From Couchioplanes caeruleus (lineage in GTDB: Bacteria; Actinomycetota; Actinomycetes; Mycobacteriales; Micromonosporaceae), in assembly GCF_023499255.1 (NCBI RefSeq), contig NZ_CP092183.1, positions 1,185,501-1,249,500 on the forward strand: 64,000 nt of DNA. The letters are read 5' to 3'. Below are positions 41,362 to 49,650 of this stretch, in pieces; within the stretch, counting starts at the first letter, position 1, and each line of letters opens with the position of its first letter. A program made the translations under genes and the position numbers. The notes under the pieces were generated by a model. It was not told where the DNA came from. It searched no databases and saw only the letters and a program-made list of their open reading frames with translations.

Positions 41362-42342
41362 ATGAGTGTCGTGACGCCGATGCCGCGGTTGTCCGTCGTT
41401 GTTCCGGTGTTCAACGAGGAGGACGTCCTGCCGCTGTTCGCGGAGCGGCTGCGTCCCGTGCTGGACGGGCTCGGCGAGACGTACGAGGTGCTCACCGTCG
41501 ACGACGGCAGCCGGGACGCCACCCCCGCGGTGCTGGAGAAGATGCGCCGCGAGTGGCCGCAGCTGCGGGTCGTCCGGCTGCGCCGCAACAGCGGGCACCA
41601 GAACGCGCTCACCGCGGGGCTGCACCGGGTCCGCGGGCAGTACGTGGTCAGCATCGACGTCGACCTGCAGGATCCGCCGGAGGTCATCGCCGAGATGCTG
41701 AGCCTGGCCGAGAGCGAGGGCCTCGACGTGGTGCACGGCGTACGCACCGACCGCACCACGGACAGCCCGTTCAAGCGCTGGACCGCGGGGATGTACTACC
41801 GGCTCATCCGGCGCGTGGTGGGGACCTCCGTACCGCACAACGCCGGCGACTTCCGGCTGCTCAGCCGTACCGCCGTGGACGCCCTGACCGAGCTGCCGGA
41901 GCAGGGGCCGGTCTACCGCCTGCTCGTGCCCTGGCTGGGGCTGCCCAGCGGCGAGGTGACGTACGCCCGGGAGCGGCGCGCCGCGGGCCGCTCCAAGTAC
42001 CCCCTCGCCAAGATGATCCGGCTGGCGCTGGACAGCATCACCGGCTTCTCGGCCGCCCCGCTGCGGGTCGCGACCTGGCTGGGCTGCGCGGGTGTGGCGC
42101 TGTGCGTCGTGATGGGGGCGGCCGTGCTCGCGGCGTATCTGTGGGGCAATGTCGTCCCCGGATGGACCTCGATGTTCGTGGCGCTGGTCTTCCTCGGCGC
42201 GTTGCAGCTGCTGTGCCTCGGGCTGCTCGGCGAGTACGTGGCGCGCATCTTCACCACGCTGCAGGGACGCCCGGCGTACGTGGTCACCTTCGACTCGGCC
42301 GTGACCACGCGCACCCGCCCGTACGCGACCACCGGCCGGTGA
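41362..42342 (+). CDS. GT2 polyprenyl-phosphate glycosyltransferase (DPM1/GtrB-like)
   Basis: A 326-residue membrane enzyme. The GT-A domain shows 'RLSVVVPVFNEEDVLPLF', 'VLTVDDGSRDATPAVLEKM', 'ALTAGLHRVRGQYVVSIDVD' followed by 'LQDPPE' and 'VPHNAGDFRLLSR'. Two C-terminal helices (about 240-262 and 272-295) place it in the GtrB group, which loads sugars from nucleotide donors onto polyprenyl phosphate. The ATG at 41362 has GGGGAGGG upstream; the frame is open further upstream but without support. The overlapping next gene encodes a GT-C transferase that would use the lipid-linked sugar. The 183 bases before it hold no recognised riboswitch or promoter. Confidence 0.92.
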   Translation: MSVVTPMPRLSVVVPVFNEEDVLPLFAERLRPVLDGLGETYEVLTVDDGSRDATPAVLEKMRREWPQLRVVRLRRNSGHQNALTAGLHRVRGQYVVSIDVDLQDPPEVIAEMLSLAESEGLDVVHGVRTDRTTDSPFKRWTAGMYYRLIRRVVGTSVPHNAGDFRLLSRTAVDALTELPEQGPVYRLLVPWLGLPSGEVTYARERRAAGRSKYPLAKMIRLALDSITGFSAAPLRVATWLGCAGVALCVVMGAAVLAAYLWGNVVPGWTSMFVALVFLGALQLLCLGLLGEYVARIFTTLQGRPAYVVTFDSAVTTRTRPYATTGR

Positions 42343-43547
42343 GCTCCGTGACCGTCACGCTCGACCAGCCGGCGAGCACCCGCACCGCCGCACCCGACGT
42401 TGCCGAGCCGGTCCGCAGCCCCTGGCGATCGGCGTTCCTCGCGGCCCTCGCCGTGTGGTCGGCGACCATCGTGGTGCACCTGATCGTGAGCGTGCTGGCG
42501 TGGGTGCCGCGCGGCGGCAGGGCCCCGGACCTGTGGCATGTCCTGCTCATGTGGAACAAGTGGGACGCCGGCCACTACGTACGCATCGCCGAGAGCGGCT
42601 ATCACCTGGGCCCGGGCTTCCCGGCGTTCTTCCCGCTCTACCCGCTGCTGATCCACGTCGTCGACGCGGTGCTGCCGGGCGGAGCGCTGATCAGTGCCCT
42701 GGTCGTCGCCAACGCGGCCGCGTACGGTGCGTTCGCCGTGCTGTACCGGCTGGCCGACCACGAGTTCGGCCCGCAGGTGGCCCGGCGCGCAGCCTGGTAC
42801 CTGGCCGCGTTCCCGATGGGGTTCTTCCTGTTCATCGGCTACAACGAGTCGCTGTTCCTGCTGCTCGCGGTCGGTGCCCTGTACGCCGGACGCCGAGGGC
42901 ACTGGTGGCTCGCCGGTGCGCTGGGCGCGCTGTCCTCCGCCACGCGGCTGTTCGGCGTGCTGCTGATGGCCCCGCTGGCGATCGAATACCTGCGTCAGCA
43001 CGGCTGGCGGCTGCGCCGGATCCGGGCGGACGTGCTGGGGATCGCGCTGGTGCCGCTGGGGGTGGTGGCGTACAGCATCTACTGCCTGGTGGAGCTGGGC
43101 AGCCCGCTGGCGTTCAGCATCGCTCAGGACCAGTGGGGGCGGCGGTACACGTTCCCCGGCGAGGCGTGGCTGATCGCCGTACGGCAGCCGGGCGGCCACA
43201 GCCTGCTGTCGCCGACCACGCTGGGCGCTGTTCTGGACGCCGGCACGGTCCTGGTCGCCCTGGTGCTGCTCGTGTTGTGCGTGGTCGGTCCGTACAAGTT
43301 CCGGCGCGACCAGATGTACCTCGTCGTGCAGGGCGGCCTGACCCTCGTCATGCTCATGTCGACGGAGGTCGGCGGGCGTGCGATGCAGTCCTCGTCGCGC
43401 TACGCGATGGAGGCCGTGGCGATCTTCCTGGTGCTGGCCCGCATGGGCGCCAAGGAGGCCGTCGACCGGTCGGTGCTGGTCGTCGGGATGGCGCTGCACG
43501 CGGTGTTCCTGGTCATCTTCATGGCCGGGACGTGGTTGGTGGCGTGA
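42339..43547 (+). CDS. GT-C mannosyltransferase (PIG-V-like)
   Basis: A 402-residue polytopic enzyme with about nine helices. The first loop has 'LLMWNKWDAGHYVRIAESGY', the W-x-x-WD-x-x-HY motif of PIG-V-type and related mannosyltransferases, with the catalytic Asp. 'PAFFPLYPLLI' and 'FIGYNESLFLLLAVGALYA' continue the family pattern. Its GTG overlaps the GT2 stop (GTGA). Together the two genes form a donor-synthase and transferase pair, probably glycosylating an extracytoplasmic lipid, glycan or protein with mannose or a similar sugar. Confidence 0.9.
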   Translation: MSSVTVTLDQPASTRTAAPDVAEPVRSPWRSAFLAALAVWSATIVVHLIVSVLAWVPRGGRAPDLWHVLLMWNKWDAGHYVRIAESGYHLGPGFPAFFPLYPLLIHVVDAVLPGGALISALVVANAAAYGAFAVLYRLADHEFGPQVARRAAWYLAAFPMGFFLFIGYNESLFLLLAVGALYAGRRGHWWLAGALGALSSATRLFGVLLMAPLAIEYLRQHGWRLRRIRADVLGIALVPLGVVAYSIYCLVELGSPLAFSIAQDQWGRRYTFPGEAWLIAVRQPGGHSLLSPTTLGAVLDAGTVLVALVLLVLCVVGPYKFRRDQMYLVVQGGLTLVMLMSTEVGGRAMQSSSRYAMEAVAIFLVLARMGAKEAVDRSVLVVGMALHAVFLVIFMAGTWLVA

Positions 43548-43662
43548 CCCGGCGGCCGGCGGCTACTGCAAACCGAACTTAACAAACACGTATCGACGTT
43601 TTACGATGCCGTAACGCAAGGGATCGCACATTTCCTCGCACGTTCGCTCGTAGGGGGTCGCT

Positions 43663-46479
43663 GTGGATCGACGTACGCTTCTGTCCTCAGCGGCGACAGC
43701 CGCCGCCGTGGCACCCTTCGCCGGATCCGCGGGTGCGCGAGCCGCCGCACCCGGATACGTCACCAACCGGGCGCCGCTGCGAGCCGAGGCGTTCCTCAAG
43801 CTCGCCCCCGGCTCGACCCGGGCGGCTGGCTGGCTCGCCACCCAGCTGACCTACCAGCTGAACGGCCTCAACGGCCGCATGACCGAGGTATCGCACTTCC
43901 TGCAGTACGACAACACCGGCTGGGTCCATCCCACGCTGGCCGGCTGGGAGGAGCTTCCCTACTGGCTCAAGGGCTTCTCCAGCCTCGGTTACGTCACCGG
44001 CGATGCGCGCGTGCAGGCCGAGACCGCCCGATGGGTGAACGGCGTCCTCGCGACCCAGGCGAGCGACGGCTACTTCGGTCCGGCCGGACTGCGGACGAGC
44101 CTGAACGGCGGGCCCGACTTCTGGCCCCACATGCCGATGCTGCACGCGCTGCGCACGTTCGCGGAGTTCACCGGCGACGCGCGGATCGTCTCGTTCTTCA
44201 CCCGGTTCTTCCAGTTCGTCAACAAGCAGGGCGCCGGCGCCTTCAACCAGAGCTGGGGCGCCCAGCGGTGGGCGGACACGCTCGAGGTCGTCTTCTGGAC
44301 CTACAACCGCACCGGCGACAGCTTCCTGATCGATCTGGCCAAGAAGATCCACGCGAACTCGGCCAACTACGTCAACAACCTGCCGAGCCTGCACAACGTC
44401 AACCTGGCGCAGGGCTTCCGGGAGCCGGCCGTCTACTCCGTGCTCTCCGGCGACGCCGCGCACCGGCAGGCCACCTACGGCGACTATCAAACGATCATGA
44501 ATGCGTACGGGCAGTTCCCCGGCGGCGGGTTCGCCGGCGACGAGAACGCCCGTCCCGGCTTCGGCGACCCCCGGCAAGGCTTCGAGACGTGCGGCATCGT
44601 CGAGTTCATGGCCAGCCACGAGATCCTGACCCGGATCACCGGCGACCCGGTGTGGGCCGACCGCACGGAGGACCTCGCGTTCAACTCCCTGCCCGCGGCA
44701 CTCGACCCCCAGCAGCGCGGCGTCCACTACATCACCAGCGCCAACAGCATCGCCCTGCTCGACCGGCCGGGACACGCCGGACAGTTCCAGAACGGATTCG
44801 CGATGCAGGCGTACATGCTCGGCATCGACAACTACCGGTGCTGCCCGCACAACTACGGCATGGGCTGGCCGTACTACGTCGAGGAGATGTGGGTCGCCAC
44901 CCCCGACGGCGGTCTGGCCGCGACCCTGCACGGGCCCGCAGTGGTCACTGCCGCCGTCGGCGACGGCACCACGGTCTCGATCCGGGCGGACACCGTCTAC
45001 CCCTTCGGTGACACCATCACGTACACGGTCACGACGCCGAAACCGCTGGCGTTCCCGGTCTACCTCCGCGTGCCGGGATGGTGCTCGAACCCGGCCCTGA
45101 CGGTCAACGGCGCGGCGCAGACCGTGCCGGCCGGACCGGCGTACGCGAAGATCAGCAGAACCTGGACGACCGGCGACACGATCGTCCTGAAGCTGCCCAT
45201 GCGTGCGACCACCCGGACCTGGACCGCGAACCACCGATCGGTGTCCGTCGCCTTCGGCGCGCTGACGTTCTCCCTCGCGATCACGGAGAACTGGACCCAG
45301 ACCGGCGGCACGGCCACGTGGCCCACCCGCGAGGTGCGACCGGGCTCCGCCTGGAACTACGGCCTGGACGGCGCAACCCGGTTCTCGGTGACCACCGGGC
45401 TGGGCAACACGAACGACCCGTTCACGGCCGCGAATGCCCCCATCAGAATCACCACACCGGCGCGCAGGATCCCCGGCTGGCAGGCGGACAGCGACACCAT
45501 CGTCACGACGTTGCAGGACAGCCCGACGCCCTCGAGCGAACCCGTCGAGCAGATCACGCTGATCCCCATGGGCGCCGCCCGGCTGCGGATCACCGCATTC
45601 CCGACCATCGGCGCCGGCACCCCGTGGCAGAGCACCGCCGTGGCGTTCCGCATCCAGAACCAGAACAGCGGCAAGGTGCTCGGCGTCGACGCCATGTCGA
45701 CCGCGAACAGCGCCCGGGTCGTGCAGTTCTCGGACAACGGCACGGCTGACCACCTGTGGCGGTTCATCGACAACGGCGACGGCTGGGTGAAGATCCAGAA
45801 CGTCAACTCGGGCAAGCTGCTCGGCGTCGACGCGATGTCCACGGCCGACTCCGCACAGGTCGTGCAGTACGAGGACAGCGGCACCGCCGATCACCTGTGG
45901 CAGGTGCTCGACAACGGCACCGGCTATGTCCGCCTGAAGAACAACCACTCCGGCAAGGTGCTCGCCGTGGCCGGCATGTCCACCGCCGACTCGGCGAACG
46001 TCGTGCAGTTCAGCGACAACGGCACGGCCGACCACAACTGGCGGCTGCTCCCGGACGGGAACGTGAAACTCCAGGCCACCCACACCGGCGACGTGCTCGC
46101 CATCCACGACATGTCGACCGCCAACGGAGCCCAGCTCCAGCAGTATCCGGCGGTCGGCTCACCCGATCACATCTGGACCTTCCGGGACGCGGGCGACGGC
46201 TACTTCACGATCATCAGCGCCATGGACGGCAAGTGCGTCGACATCTCCGGCAAGTCCACCGCCGACGGTGCCAAGGCCGTCCAATGGGACTACCTCGGCG
46301 GCACCAACCAGCAATGGCGGCTCAGCTGGACCGGGCCCGGCACCTTCGCCATCACGGCCCGGCACAGCGGCGAGGTCCTCGAAGTGCAAGGCAGGTCCAC
46401 CGCTGACAGCGCCGACGTCGGCCAGTGGACCGACCTCGGCCTGGGCAGTCAACGCTGGCGCCTCCTGCCCGGCAGCTGA
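43663..46479 (+). CDS. Secreted GH127 (DUF1680) beta-L-arabinofuranosidase-like enzyme with ricin-type lectin domains
   Basis: A 938-residue secreted enzyme. The N-terminus 'MDRRTLLSSAATAAAVAPF' looks like a twin-arginine signal. Residues about 35-640 form the GH127-type (alpha/alpha)6 barrel and beta domains, with zinc/catalytic residues in 'FETCGIVEFM' (Glu, Cys) and 'YRCCPHNYGMGWPYY' (nucleophile Cys pair). Residues about 660-938 hold two ricin-B/CBM13 trefoils (six near-identical repeats). It should remove beta-L-arabinofuranose or a related sugar from plant glycoproteins and pectic side chains. Start GTG 43663, GGGGG upstream. Tat export would suit a zinc enzyme folded in the cytoplasm. 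Confidence 0.92.
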   Translation: MDRRTLLSSAATAAAVAPFAGSAGARAAAPGYVTNRAPLRAEAFLKLAPGSTRAAGWLATQLTYQLNGLNGRMTEVSHFLQYDNTGWVHPTLAGWEELPYWLKGFSSLGYVTGDARVQAETARWVNGVLATQASDGYFGPAGLRTSLNGGPDFWPHMPMLHALRTFAEFTGDARIVSFFTRFFQFVNKQGAGAFNQSWGAQRWADTLEVVFWTYNRTGDSFLIDLAKKIHANSANYVNNLPSLHNVNLAQGFREPAVYSVLSGDAAHRQATYGDYQTIMNAYGQFPGGGFAGDENARPGFGDPRQGFETCGIVEFMASHEILTRITGDPVWADRTEDLAFNSLPAALDPQQRGVHYITSANSIALLDRPGHAGQFQNGFAMQAYMLGIDNYRCCPHNYGMGWPYYVEEMWVATPDGGLAATLHGPAVVTAAVGDGTTVSIRADTVYPFGDTITYTVTTPKPLAFPVYLRVPGWCSNPALTVNGAAQTVPAGPAYAKISRTWTTGDTIVLKLPMRATTRTWTANHRSVSVAFGALTFSLAITENWTQTGGTATWPTREVRPGSAWNYGLDGATRFSVTTGLGNTNDPFTAANAPIRITTPARRIPGWQADSDTIVTTLQDSPTPSSEPVEQITLIPMGAARLRITAFPTIGAGTPWQSTAVAFRIQNQNSGKVLGVDAMSTANSARVVQFSDNGTADHLWRFIDNGDGWVKIQNVNSGKLLGVDAMSTADSAQVVQYEDSGTADHLWQVLDNGTGYVRLKNNHSGKVLAVAGMSTADSANVVQFSDNGTADHNWRLLPDGNVKLQATHTGDVLAIHDMSTANGAQLQQYPAVGSPDHIWTFRDAGDGYFTIISAMDGKCVDISGKSTADGAKAVQWDYLGGTNQQWRLSWTGPGTFAITARHSGEVLEVQGRSTADSADVGQWTDLGLGSQRWRLLPGS
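45646..46470 (+). repeat. Six ricin-type sub-repeats inside the GH127 gene
   Basis: Six coding repeats of about 135-150 bases encode the pattern GKVLxVxxMSTADSAxVVQ followed by DHxWR. Repeats 1-3 are very similar even in codons, repeats 4-6 more diverged. They build two beta-trefoils. The similarity is within coding sequence and reflects domain duplication, not a separate mobile element. Confidence 0.8.
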
Positions 46480-46484
46480 GCCCG

Positions 46485-47273
46485 TTACCCGGCCCTGCGG
46501 CCGGTGCAGAGCAGGTACTCCCAGTCCATCGCGCCGCCGCCGATGTCGTGGCGGCGGGCCAGATCGGCGAGATCACGGTCCAGCGCGGCCCGCCGCTCCT
46601 CGTCGGCCCCGACCGCCCGGTACGCCGCGATCGTCGGGCCGTAGTTGGCCCGGAAGTAGTCGCGGAAATCCTCCGCCGTCCCGAACCGGTCCACCCGGTG
46701 CACAGCCCGCCGTACGGTGACGTCGGCGAGGCGGTCGCCGAAGAGCGCGCCGACGTGGTCCGGGTCGCCCCACAGCGGCGGTGGCTGCGTTCCCGGCGGC
46801 GGCGCCGGCGCGTACGGCCTCATGGCGGCGAACAGCCGGCCGATGAAGCCCTCCGGCGTCCAGTTGATCATCCCGACGACGCCGCCCGGCCGGCATACCC
46901 GGACCAGCTCGTCGGCCGTGCGCTGGTGGTGCGGGGCGAACATGGCGCCCACGCACGACAGCACGACGTCGAATTCCCCGTCGCCGAACGGCAGCGCCTC
47001 CGCGTCCGCCTCCTGCCACCGGACCTGTACGCCGCGGCGCTGCGCCTCTGCGCTGCCCGCCGCCAGCAGCTCCGGGGTCACGTCGGCCGCGGTCACGTCC
47101 GCCCCGGCGAGCGCGGCGGGGATCGCGACGTTGCCCGTACCCGCGGCGACGTCGAGCACCCGCAGCCCCGGCCCGACGCCGCACGCCTCGACCAGCACCG
47201 GCCCGAGCGCCGGAATCACCTCGGCGGCGACCGTGGGATAGTCCCCGAGCGCCCACGTCTCCCGAGCCGTCAT
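46485..47273 (-). CDS. Class I SAM-dependent methyltransferase (UbiE/MenG-like)
   Basis: A 262-residue cytoplasmic methyltransferase. Motif I 'RVLDVAAGTGNVAIPAAL' (about 38-55), 'VTAADVTPELL', 'VRWQEADAEALPFGDGEFD' and 'LVRVCRPGGVVGMINWTPEG' give the complete UbiE-type SAM-binding core. Substrate is unknown. It is divergent from the HxlR regulator, with an inverted repeat in the 105-base gap, so it is the probable target of that regulator. Confidence 0.92.
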   Translation of the reverse strand: MTARETWALGDYPTVAAEVIPALGPVLVEACGVGPGLRVLDVAAGTGNVAIPAALAGADVTAADVTPELLAAGSAEAQRRGVQVRWQEADAEALPFGDGEFDVVLSCVGAMFAPHHQRTADELVRVCRPGGVVGMINWTPEGFIGRLFAAMRPYAPAPPPGTQPPPLWGDPDHVGALFGDRLADVTVRRAVHRVDRFGTAEDFRDYFRANYGPTIAAYRAVGADEERRAALDRDLADLARRHDIGGGAMDWEYLLCTGRRAG

Positions 47274-47330
47274 GTCAGTGCCCCCTCGTTGGTGATGCCC
47301 CCGACCGTAGGGCCCGCAGGGAGGAACGAA

Positions 47331-47351
47331 CCAGTACACGATCTGTACCGG
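47331..47351. promoter_or_regulatory. HxlR-type operator candidate between methyltransferase and HxlR genes
   Basis: Near-palindrome CCAGTAC-N7-GTACCGG (six of seven pairs match) lies 28 bases before the HxlR start and 58 bases before the divergent methyltransferase start. HxlR proteins bind GTAC-like dyads of this size. Confidence 0.5.
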
Positions 47352-47378
47352 CCGGGCGGGGCGGCATAGCGTACCGGT

Positions 47379-48065
47379 ATGGGCGCGTCCTACCAGCAGT
47401 TCTGTCCCGTGGCCAAGGCCATGGAGGTGCTCGACGAGCGCTGGACGCTGCTCGTCGTCCGGGAACTCGTGGCGGGCAGCCGCCACTTCAACGACCTCCG
47501 GCGCGGGCTGCCGCGGATGTCGCCGACGCTGCTGTCGAAACGGCTGCAGCAGCTCGTCGCCGCGGGCGTCGTCCGCCGCGAACCCGCCGGCACGGAGGTG
47601 CACTACCTGCTGACCCCCGCCGGGCGCGAGCTCGAACCGGTCGTCCTGGCGCTGGGCGCGTGGGGCGTGCGCTGGATCGGCGAGCTGGGCGACGCGGACC
47701 TCGACCCGAGGCTGCTGCTGTGGGACATGCACCGCCACGTCGACCACACCGCGCTGCCCACCGGCCGTACGGTCGTGCACTTCCGCTTCCCCGACACGCC
47801 GCCGCGGCTGCGTGACTGGTGGCTGGTGCTGACCGACGCCGACGCCGACGTCTGCGACGCGGACCCGGGTCACCCCGTGACGGTGTCGGTGACGGCCCGT
47901 CTGCGCTGCCTGACCGAGGTGTGGCGCGGGGATGTGAGCTGGCGGCAGGCGCTGCGCTCCGGCGACCTGCGGATCGACGGGCCGGAGACGCTGCGTCGCG
48001 CCCTGCCGGGCTGGTTCCGCCCCACGGCCTTCGCCGAGGTCCCACGCCCGTCGGTGCCGGCATAG
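47379..48065 (+). CDS. HxlR-family transcriptional regulator with C-terminal extension
   Basis: A 228-residue regulator. The HxlR winged helix occupies residues 5-105: 'CPVAKAMEVLDERWTLLVVRELV', 'HFNDLRRGLPRMSPTLLSKRL', 'VHYLLTPAGRELEPVVLALGAWG'. Ordinary HxlR proteins have about 110 residues; here 120 extra residues resemble an SCP2-like ligand or sterol-carrier domain ('VSVTARLRCLTEVWRGDVSW'). The single Cys in the HxlR opening (residue 9) is the redox-sensing position of this family. It is divergent from the methyltransferase gene and probably controls it. Confidence 0.9.
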   Translation: MGASYQQFCPVAKAMEVLDERWTLLVVRELVAGSRHFNDLRRGLPRMSPTLLSKRLQQLVAAGVVRREPAGTEVHYLLTPAGRELEPVVLALGAWGVRWIGELGDADLDPRLLLWDMHRHVDHTALPTGRTVVHFRFPDTPPRLRDWWLVLTDADADVCDADPGHPVTVSVTARLRCLTEVWRGDVSWRQALRSGDLRIDGPETLRRALPGWFRPTAFAEVPRPSVPA

Positions 48066-48069
48066 ACAT

Positions 48070-48102
48070 CGGCCGCATCCCCCGGTGCGGGTGATGCGGC
48101 CG
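48070..48102. terminator. Bidirectional terminator between HxlR and hemerythrin genes
   Basis: Interrupted stem: CGGCCGCATC pairs with GATGCGGCCG, then an inner CCCG/CGGG with a GTG loop and one mismatch. It begins five bases past the HxlR stop and lies just beyond the convergent hemerythrin stop. Confidence 0.65.
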
Positions 48103-48119
48103 GCTGCCGGGACGGTGCG

Positions 48120-48686
48120 TTACTTGGTGGCGCGGCCGGTCAGCTTGTCGCGGAGGCGGTCCACCAGGCCGACGCCCGGCCCCACGAGCTTGTGGAACAC
48201 CTCGTTGTTGGGCGCGCCCGGGTGCGGGCGGGTCGGCGCGAGCTTCTTGGCGGTCTCCACCTTGCCGGCCAGCTCGGTGAGCTCGTCGGCCGGGATCAAC
48301 CGGCGCAGCTCCGGGAACTGCTCGCTCTCCTCGTCCTGCACGTGGTCGGCCAGCACCTCCTCCAGCTTGCGCAGCGCGGTCTCGAACTCGGCGCTGGACA
48401 CGTCGAGGTCCTCGAGCGCCTTCATGGTCTGCTCGAGCTCCTTGTGCTCCTCGACGTCGTGCTCCACGGCCTTCTCGCCGTCGGGCAGGTACTTCTTCAT
48501 GGCCGGGTAGACGTACATCTCCTCGGCGACGGCGTGGCGCACCAGCTCGCTGATCGCGGTGTCGGTGAGGTCGCGCCGGATCATCGGGTCCTTGATCGTC
48601 CAGATCTCGCCGATCAGCGCGGTGACGTCGCGGTGGTCGCTGGTGAGGACATCGATCACGTCCCTGCCGGTCTCACTAGTGCTCAC
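48120..48686 (-). CDS. Hemerythrin-like domain protein
   Basis: A 188-residue four-helix protein of the hemerythrin HHE family. Iron-ligand candidates: 'VLTSDHRDVTALIGEIW' (His), 'VRHAVAEEMYVYPAM' (His, Glu), 'VEHDVEEHKELEQTMKAL' (His, His) and 'VLADHVQDEESEQFPEL' (His, Glu). It binds a di-iron centre and probably senses or stores oxygen, nitric oxide or iron, or protects against oxidative stress. The GTG at 48686 has GGAGGAA upstream; an upstream in-frame ATG lacks one. Confidence 0.92.
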   Translation of the reverse strand: MSTSETGRDVIDVLTSDHRDVTALIGEIWTIKDPMIRRDLTDTAISELVRHAVAEEMYVYPAMKKYLPDGEKAVEHDVEEHKELEQTMKALEDLDVSSAEFETALRKLEEVLADHVQDEESEQFPELRRLIPADELTELAGKVETAKKLAPTRPHPGAPNNEVFHKLVGPGVGLVDRLRDKLTGRATK

Positions 48687-48761
48687 GATTCCTCCAGGAT
48701 CAGCCGGCCCACGACTGAGCAGCCGTGATGACGAGTGCGTCGTACCCCCGAAACCGGCCAC

Positions 48762-49622
48762 CTACTCCTGGGGCGGCCGGAGGAGGTGGGCCGTCAGCCA
48801 GGGCGCGAGGATCGGCACGACCGTCCGCGCCTGCATGGCCGCGATGTGGTCGGCGCCGGGGACCACCTCGACGGTCCAGCCGCGGGCGACCAGCTCGTCA
48901 CGGTGCTGCTTCAGCCCGTCGGCGAGCCCCACGTACGCCCCGCCCCAGCGTTCGCCGTACTGAATGTCGTCGTTCTCGCCGGCGAAGGCGAGCCGCGGCA
49001 CCCGGACCCGGTCGAGGGCCGCTCGTTCGTCGAAGCCGCGCAGCGACTCGTAGAGGGTGAGGTACTGCCCGGCCTGCTCCGGGCTCACGGTGACCTCGGT
49101 GGCGTCCCAGTCGCCCGGCTGCACGTCGGCGGCCGGAGCCGGAGGATCGGCACGGTTGGCGAGGGCCATACGGTAGGTGGCCTCGGTGACGGTCAGCATC
49201 GGCTCGTAGGGGCCGCCGAGCGGCGGGAAGCCACCCATGGCCAGCGCGGTCAGCCGGTCGGTGCGGATCGCGAGCTGGAGGCCGGCCAGGGCGAGCCACG
49301 AGTAGCCGTAGTAGGCGAACCGCTCGGCGCCCGCGGCGTCGGCGATGGCGAGCAGGTCCTGTGCGACCTGGGCGGCGGTGAGGGTGTGGTGCTGGGGATG
49401 GGCGGCGAGGTGGCCTTCGTAGTCGGCCGCGACGACCCGCAGGCCGGCGTCGGCAAGAGCGCTGGCCAGGGTGCGGCCGAGCGTGGGGTCGGCGCCCCAC
49501 GCGCGCATCTGCTCCGCGGCCTCGGGGCCGGGAACCTGCATGCTGACCGGGAGCAGAACCGCTGGTCCGTCGCCCAGGATGGTCACGTCGAGGGCGGCGT
49601 CGTGGAGCTGAGCCGTCGTCAT
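48762..49622 (-). CDS. Alpha/beta hydrolase
   Basis: A 286-residue cytoplasmic alpha/beta hydrolase. The nucleophile elbow is 'YYGYSWLALAGL' (Ser near 106), the acid is in 'RLAFAGENDDI' (Asp), and the His is in 'VPGADHIAAMQ'. 'GDGPAVLLPVSM' marks the oxyanion region. It likely hydrolyses esters or acts as a small-molecule hydrolase. Its start codon overlaps that of the divergent TetR frame's upstream ATG and faces an operator-like site, so the TetR protein probably represses it. Confidence 0.9.
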   Translation of the reverse strand: MTTAQLHDAALDVTILGDGPAVLLPVSMQVPGPEAAEQMRAWGADPTLGRTLASALADAGLRVVAADYEGHLAAHPQHHTLTAAQVAQDLLAIADAAGAERFAYYGYSWLALAGLQLAIRTDRLTALAMGGFPPLGGPYEPMLTVTEATYRMALANRADPPAPAADVQPGDWDATEVTVSPEQAGQYLTLYESLRGFDERAALDRVRVPRLAFAGENDDIQYGERWGGAYVGLADGLKQHRDELVARGWTVEVVPGADHIAAMQARTVVPILAPWLTAHLLRPPQE

Positions 49623-49632
49623 GGAAACACTA

Positions 49633-49641
49633 TACAATGTA
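49633..49641. promoter_or_regulatory. TetR operator candidate between hydrolase and TetR genes
   Basis: TACA-A-TGTA dyad within the wider imperfect ACT...AGT repeat, between the divergent start codons and next to the TetR ribosome binding site. TetR repressors commonly bind such sites and control both flanking genes. The 28-base gap leaves little room for two separate operators. Confidence 0.45.
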
Positions 49642-49650
49642 AGGAGTATG

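Noticed and set aside
45646..46470. Tandem repeat array or CRISPR
   Set aside because: The repeats are in frame inside a protein gene, encode ricin-type sub-domains, and have no spacers. No CRISPR-like array was seen elsewhere by eye.
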